This document shows, in pieces, positions 25,179 to 28,310 of a stretch of 28,310 nt of DNA. The stretch spans positions 11,377 to 39,686 of the forward strand of contig NZAS01000089.1 of NCBI GenBank assembly GCA_002686195.1, in the 5' to 3' direction. The position numbers and the translations under genes are program-made. Origin of the DNA: Candidatus Pacearchaeota archaeon (GTDB lineage Archaea; Nanoarchaeota; Nanoarchaeia; Pacearchaeales; GW2011-AR1). The stretch's first letter is position 1; each line of letters starts with the position of its first letter. The notes below the pieces were generated by a model, which had not been told where the DNA came from, searched no databases, and worked only from the letters and a program-made list of their open reading frames with translations.

Positions 25179-26201
25179 ATGGCTTTTTTAGACAACTCGG
25201 GCGACATTATTTTAGATGCAGTTCTCACCAATCTTGGGCGCCGGAGAATGGCACAGGGTAATTTTAAAATTACCAAATACGCCTTCGGTGATGATGAGGT
25301 TGATTATTCTTTGTATAATAAAGATCACCCGTCAGGTTCTGCATACTATGATTTAGAGATTTTACAGACCCCTCTATTTGAAGCGTTTGCAAGTTCCGAT
25401 ATTGGTATCTCATATGGATTAGCATCATATGGCCGAACCGATTTGCTTTATTTGCCTGAGATTAAAATGAATGAAATTACGGCTGATCAAGCGGTACAAA
25501 CCACATCAGGCATTATTTATCTTGCGGCCAATGCCGAAACAGGGAAAGCCATCAAAGCAGCCGGCGCACTTGGTAATAGTAATAAATTTTTAGCCAATGG
25601 TTCTACCACGGGCTATTCAATTGTTCTTGAATCGGGTCTAGACACCACAGACCTGATCGCGGACTCCCAAAATCGTATTAGTTACCTAGTGGCAAACAAC
25701 TTAGTGGATAGTACTTTTAATGTTTATTTTGATACGAGATTTATAAGTAATGCATTAACCCCTACTTCTAATTCAAGATTTACAAATGATAGTAGCGGCA
25801 ATGATAAAGTAAGCATGAGATTAAAAACCTCTACTGGTACTTCCAAAGCATCGGGACTGTCTAATATGGGAGTAACAACCGCACGAGGAATAGCTGATAC
25901 GGTTTATAATGTGTCAGCAGGTGGCGCTAGCGGAACGGATGTTTCGGTGCTCTCGGGGCCCCGTGGTGCAGCCACATCCCTAAATTTTAAAATTTTGACA
26001 GGATTAGATAATGAATCAGGAGGAACTACAGATTCCAAATTCTCATTATATGGGAAAACCGCCATTGCGGCCGCAACTGTATTTTCAGGCGATACGAGTG
26101 GTTATACTTATGATTATATCGACACTGAAGTTACTGTAGAAGGAGCTAGCAGCGGCGCCAGATCACAACTTACTCTGCGCATTATCAGAAGGGCTAGCTA
26201 A
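25179..26201 (+). CDS. Unnamed tail protein; N-terminal paralogue of the 458-residue protein
   Basis: A 340-residue protein. Residues 13-46 (DAVLTNLGRRRMAQGNF, then KITKYAFGDDEVDYSLY) align without gaps with residues 13-47 of the 16044-17420 product, identical at L16, T17, G20, A25, G27, F29, K30, Y34, A35, F36, D38, D39, V41 and Y43. The rest is Ser/Thr/Gly-rich beta sequence. A C-terminal part (SVLSGPRGAATSLNFKIL, then VTVEGASSGARSQLTLRI) resembles terminal domains I remember from unnamed environmental phage proteins. This copy lacks the module inserted in its paralogue. The strong site gagaGGaaaataaATG and a 37-base leader precede it, and the next gene follows after 15 bases. A structural role in the tail or baseplate is inferred. 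Confidence 0.82.
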   Translation: MAFLDNSGDIILDAVLTNLGRRRMAQGNFKITKYAFGDDEVDYSLYNKDHPSGSAYYDLEILQTPLFEAFASSDIGISYGLASYGRTDLLYLPEIKMNEITADQAVQTTSGIIYLAANAETGKAIKAAGALGNSNKFLANGSTTGYSIVLESGLDTTDLIADSQNRISYLVANNLVDSTFNVYFDTRFISNALTPTSNSRFTNDSSGNDKVSMRLKTSTGTSKASGLSNMGVTTARGIADTVYNVSAGGASGTDVSVLSGPRGAATSLNFKILTGLDNESGGTTDSKFSLYGKTAIAAATVFSGDTSGYTYDYIDTEVTVEGASSGARSQLTLRIIRRAS

Positions 26202-26216
26202 AACTGAGGAGATTAA

Positions 26217-27380
26217 ATGCCTACTTTAAATTACGAAAGTATTAACACTAACACCGATGTAACAACTACACGGACATTGCTACACGAATCTATTCCACTA
26301 ACAGGAGCCATCATGAGTGGAACCTATGGAAGCGAAGCTAGCGAAGATAACATCAAGAATTATGTACATGGAATGTTTCAATCTGTATATGATTATCCTT
26401 ATTTGAGTTCATCGGCAAATCATATTTTTGATATTTCTTTGGGATATCACTCAAGTTCCCCGTTTAGTAGCTCTGCTAATACTCAGAATGCTAAAAAGAT
26501 TAATATGTATACCGAGTTTGCGCAAGTCTTGCTAGGATATACAGGAAGCGATAACTCGGTAGAAATCTTTGAGAGCGATATTGACTTTGGCGATAACGAT
26601 AATCAAATGGATTCTTGTTATTTTGTTAATTTTTCTCGATTGATTACTAAAGACCAGGTCAAGAAAGGTTCTTTTTCTATGACCATTGGAACCGGTTCGT
26701 GGCTGACGCCTTTTGATACTAATGACAACGGCTCCAGCAACGGCACCACCAGTGGATCTGTAATTGTTATAACAGATGCATCTGCTTCGGAAACCGGAGG
26801 CACCAATACAAGAGGAAATGGCGGCGAATATGGGGTTTTATATAGACGCTATGGGCCCAACGGTACATACACATATTCAGGACTTAATGGCCTTAAAGAT
26901 AATGGGGTAGGAGTTGTATTTTACCAAGCCGGGATTGCTGTTCTGACTTCTTCTTTGTGGGATAAGATGCCCGATCTCCCGACAGGCCTCCCCGCAGTCG
27001 GCGGATTCTATAGAAGGCATTCTGATGGGTTTATTCAATCTGTATCGGGAGCCTTTACTGGCTCAGCGATTAGTGCTTCATGTGATGCTTTAAGACATCG
27101 TATTGCTAATCTTACCTTTAACAACACAACAGAGATTAACTCTACAATTTATTTCTGTCGCGCGCCCCATAATAAATTTAATTATAGTAGTAATCCAACC
27201 TATATATCGGGTAGTAAGATTAGGGTCAAGAGCGTATCAAGCGATAGTCCTGTATCATATGTTACTACCGTCGGACTTTATAATGCAAGCAATGAACTTA
27301 TGGCGGTCGCTAAGCTTTCAGAGCCACTTAAAAAGGATCCAACCAACGAATTAACTTTGCGTGTAAGACTGGACTATTAA
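26217..27380 (+). CDS. Conserved unnamed phage structural protein
   Basis: A 387-residue protein. The N-terminus (TRTLLHESIPLTGAIMSGTY) leads into a Ser-rich beta region and a Gly-rich insertion (residues 160-210, TGGTNTRGNGGEYGVLYRR). The C-terminal 100 residues have the sequence style NNTTEINSTIYFCRAPHNKF, NPTYISGSKIRVKS and YNASNELMAVAKLSEPLKKD, then ELTLRVRLDY. I recognise that terminal part as a recurring, unnamed domain of environmental myovirus structural proteins; the exact function is not known to me. It is preceded by a strong GAGGAG site and followed by the last gene two bases after its stop. Ser/Thr/Gly content and absence of charge clusters suggest a virion protein rather than an enzyme. 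Confidence 0.82.
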   Translation: MPTLNYESINTNTDVTTTRTLLHESIPLTGAIMSGTYGSEASEDNIKNYVHGMFQSVYDYPYLSSSANHIFDISLGYHSSSPFSSSANTQNAKKINMYTEFAQVLLGYTGSDNSVEIFESDIDFGDNDNQMDSCYFVNFSRLITKDQVKKGSFSMTIGTGSWLTPFDTNDNGSSNGTTSGSVIVITDASASETGGTNTRGNGGEYGVLYRRYGPNGTYTYSGLNGLKDNGVGVVFYQAGIAVLTSSLWDKMPDLPTGLPAVGGFYRRHSDGFIQSVSGAFTGSAISASCDALRHRIANLTFNNTTEINSTIYFCRAPHNKFNYSSNPTYISGSKIRVKSVSSDSPVSYVTTVGLYNASNELMAVAKLSEPLKKDPTNELTLRVRLDY

Positions 27381-27381
27381 A

Positions 27382-28310
27382 ATGTCGTTCAAGGAATTTG
27401 GACCAAACGATATTATTTTAAACACCATGAAAACTCACCCATTGAGTGAGTTTTTCATTTTTGATAGTGTTATTTATTATAATAACGAAAAACATCTATC
27501 CGGTACCTTTAGTGCCAATACTAAAAATGTGCCTCCTGGGTTTATTAGTTTATATGAATATAATATTGATAAAATAAGTGGTTCAAACGTCGGAGATCCC
27601 GTAGGATCCGGTACGCCGGGAAATAATTTTATTTATCCATGGATTTATAAAGATAGTAATAGAGTTGCTTTAAGAAATTCAGTATCCACCGGCGCATCCT
27701 ATCAATTTAGTGTGGATGCAGTCGGCGACAAATTATATGGCGCCTACCCTCTTTCTGCTTCTATAACAAGAGAGTTGATGGGAAATGCAGATACTGTGGC
27801 ACCAGCTAATGGCGCCGGCGAACAGGGATCTGATTTTTTAACTAGTTCAGCCGGAAATATCCTCAAGCAGTGGAAAGCTACGCCCATATATCCTCATTAT
27901 TGGGCTCTTAAAAATGCCTTAAATTATTATGGTGCCCAAAGTAAACACTATAAAGTAACAGGATCCTGGACTGGCAATGGCCAAGTTCCGCGCGGACATT
28001 CGATAAGCCTGCCGGAAGACACCACCTATGAATGGGTTAAGGATCAACAAATAATTAATTTAATTTCTATTCCTGAGATATTTTATGGATCTAAAATAAA
28101 ACCCGGCTCTTTATCTCTCAAATGGTATTTTACTGGTTCTCTTATAGGAGAACTGCAAGACACAAAAAGAAACGGAGAGTTAATACAAGTAAACACCAGC
28201 AGCAACCCTGCACTGGCAGATAATAGTGGTTCAGTCGCCGGAGTGGTATTATATAATGAGGGATTTATTCTTTTAACAGGATCTTGGGCGTTAAATGCAG
28301 AAGCCATTCC
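27382..28310 (+). CDS. Unnamed tail protein, 3'-truncated by the window end
   Basis: The frame opens at ATG 27382, two bases after the previous stop, and stays open to the window end (309 codons visible), so its C-terminus is missing. The N-terminus (NTMKTHPLSEFFIFDSVIYY, then NNEKHLSGTFSANTK) and the beta-rich remainder (GSLSLKWYFTGSLIGE) are typical of the surrounding virion proteins; I remember similar openings in unnamed environmental phage proteins. The Shine-Dalgarno site is weak (actGGActattaaaATG), so translation probably depends on the upstream gene. An in-frame ATG at 27427 is an alternative start but has no better ribosome site. A terminator-like hairpin lies at 27430-27462 inside the first codons. 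Function is unknown. Confidence 0.75.
   Translation, partial: MSFKEFGPNDIILNTMKTHPLSEFFIFDSVIYYNNEKHLSGTFSANTKNVPPGFISLYEYNIDKISGSNVGDPVGSGTPGNNFIYPWIYKDSNRVALRNSVSTGASYQFSVDAVGDKLYGAYPLSASITRELMGNADTVAPANGAGEQGSDFLTSSAGNILKQWKATPIYPHYWALKNALNYYGAQSKHYKVTGSWTGNGQVPRGHSISLPEDTTYEWVKDQQIINLISIPEIFYGSKIKPGSLSLKWYFTGSLIGELQDTKRNGELIQVNTSSNPALADNSGSVAGVVLYNEGFILLTGSWALNAEAI
27430..27462 (+). terminator. Terminator-like hairpin inside the first codons of the last gene
   Basis: AAAACTCAC (27430-27438) pairs with GTGAGTTTT (27446-27454) over nine bases around a seven-base loop, followed by a T-rich tail (TCATTTTT). The shape matches a weak rho-independent terminator with a flanking A-tract, but the sequence is coding and lies about 50 bases after the start. 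It could attenuate readthrough or be accidental. Confidence 0.35.

Overview
The window is a dense block of structural genes from a tailed bacteriophage (Caudoviricetes) with a contractile, myovirus-type tail. The diagnosis rests on two adjacent baseplate wedge genes: a gp25-like protein (1708-2076) and a gp6/baseplate J-like protein (2092-3888). The DNA is AT-rich. All 14 genes lie on the + strand and abut or overlap, with no gap longer than 37 bases. No tRNA, integrase, CRISPR array or insertion sequence is visible. Several protein families resemble unnamed tail proteins I remember from environmental, mostly marine, myovirus genomes. That memory is the only basis for an aquatic origin, and the host cannot be inferred.

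Layout. 1-1680: C-terminal part (probably) of a large unnamed structural protein. 1708-3888: gp25 and gp6 wedge genes. 3888-5591: a beta-rich protein with a DNRLRE-like N-terminal domain. 5581-16044: a 3487-residue giant tail/baseplate protein with two concanavalin/LamG-like domains, the first split by a nested repeat module. 16044-17420: a protein whose conserved N-terminal domain is interrupted by a related module. 17408-20419: a 1003-residue acidic protein with a Cys-rich segment. 20434-22466: three small proteins, one very basic at its N-terminus, one Cys-rich, one acidic. 22472-25141: a large protein with fibronectin-III-like character. 25179-26201: a paralogue, at its N-terminus, of the 16044-17420 protein. 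26217-27380: a conserved unnamed structural protein. 27382-28310: the start of another tail protein that runs off the window.

The genes look like one late operon read by coupled translation (TAATG junctions at 3888 and 16044; overlaps of 11 and 13 bases at 5581 and 17408). No convincing promoter was found. The only terminator-like hairpin lies, oddly, within the first codons of the last gene. The gp25/gp6 proteins should form the baseplate wedge; the remaining large beta-rich proteins are probably peripheral baseplate or fibre components that contact the host, which is inference.

The most interesting signal is a beta-rich module with two half-units (A and B). In the giant protein it occurs in the order A1-A2-B1-B2, best explained by one module inserted inside another, itself inserted inside a LamG domain. 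A diverged third copy interrupts a different conserved domain in the next gene.
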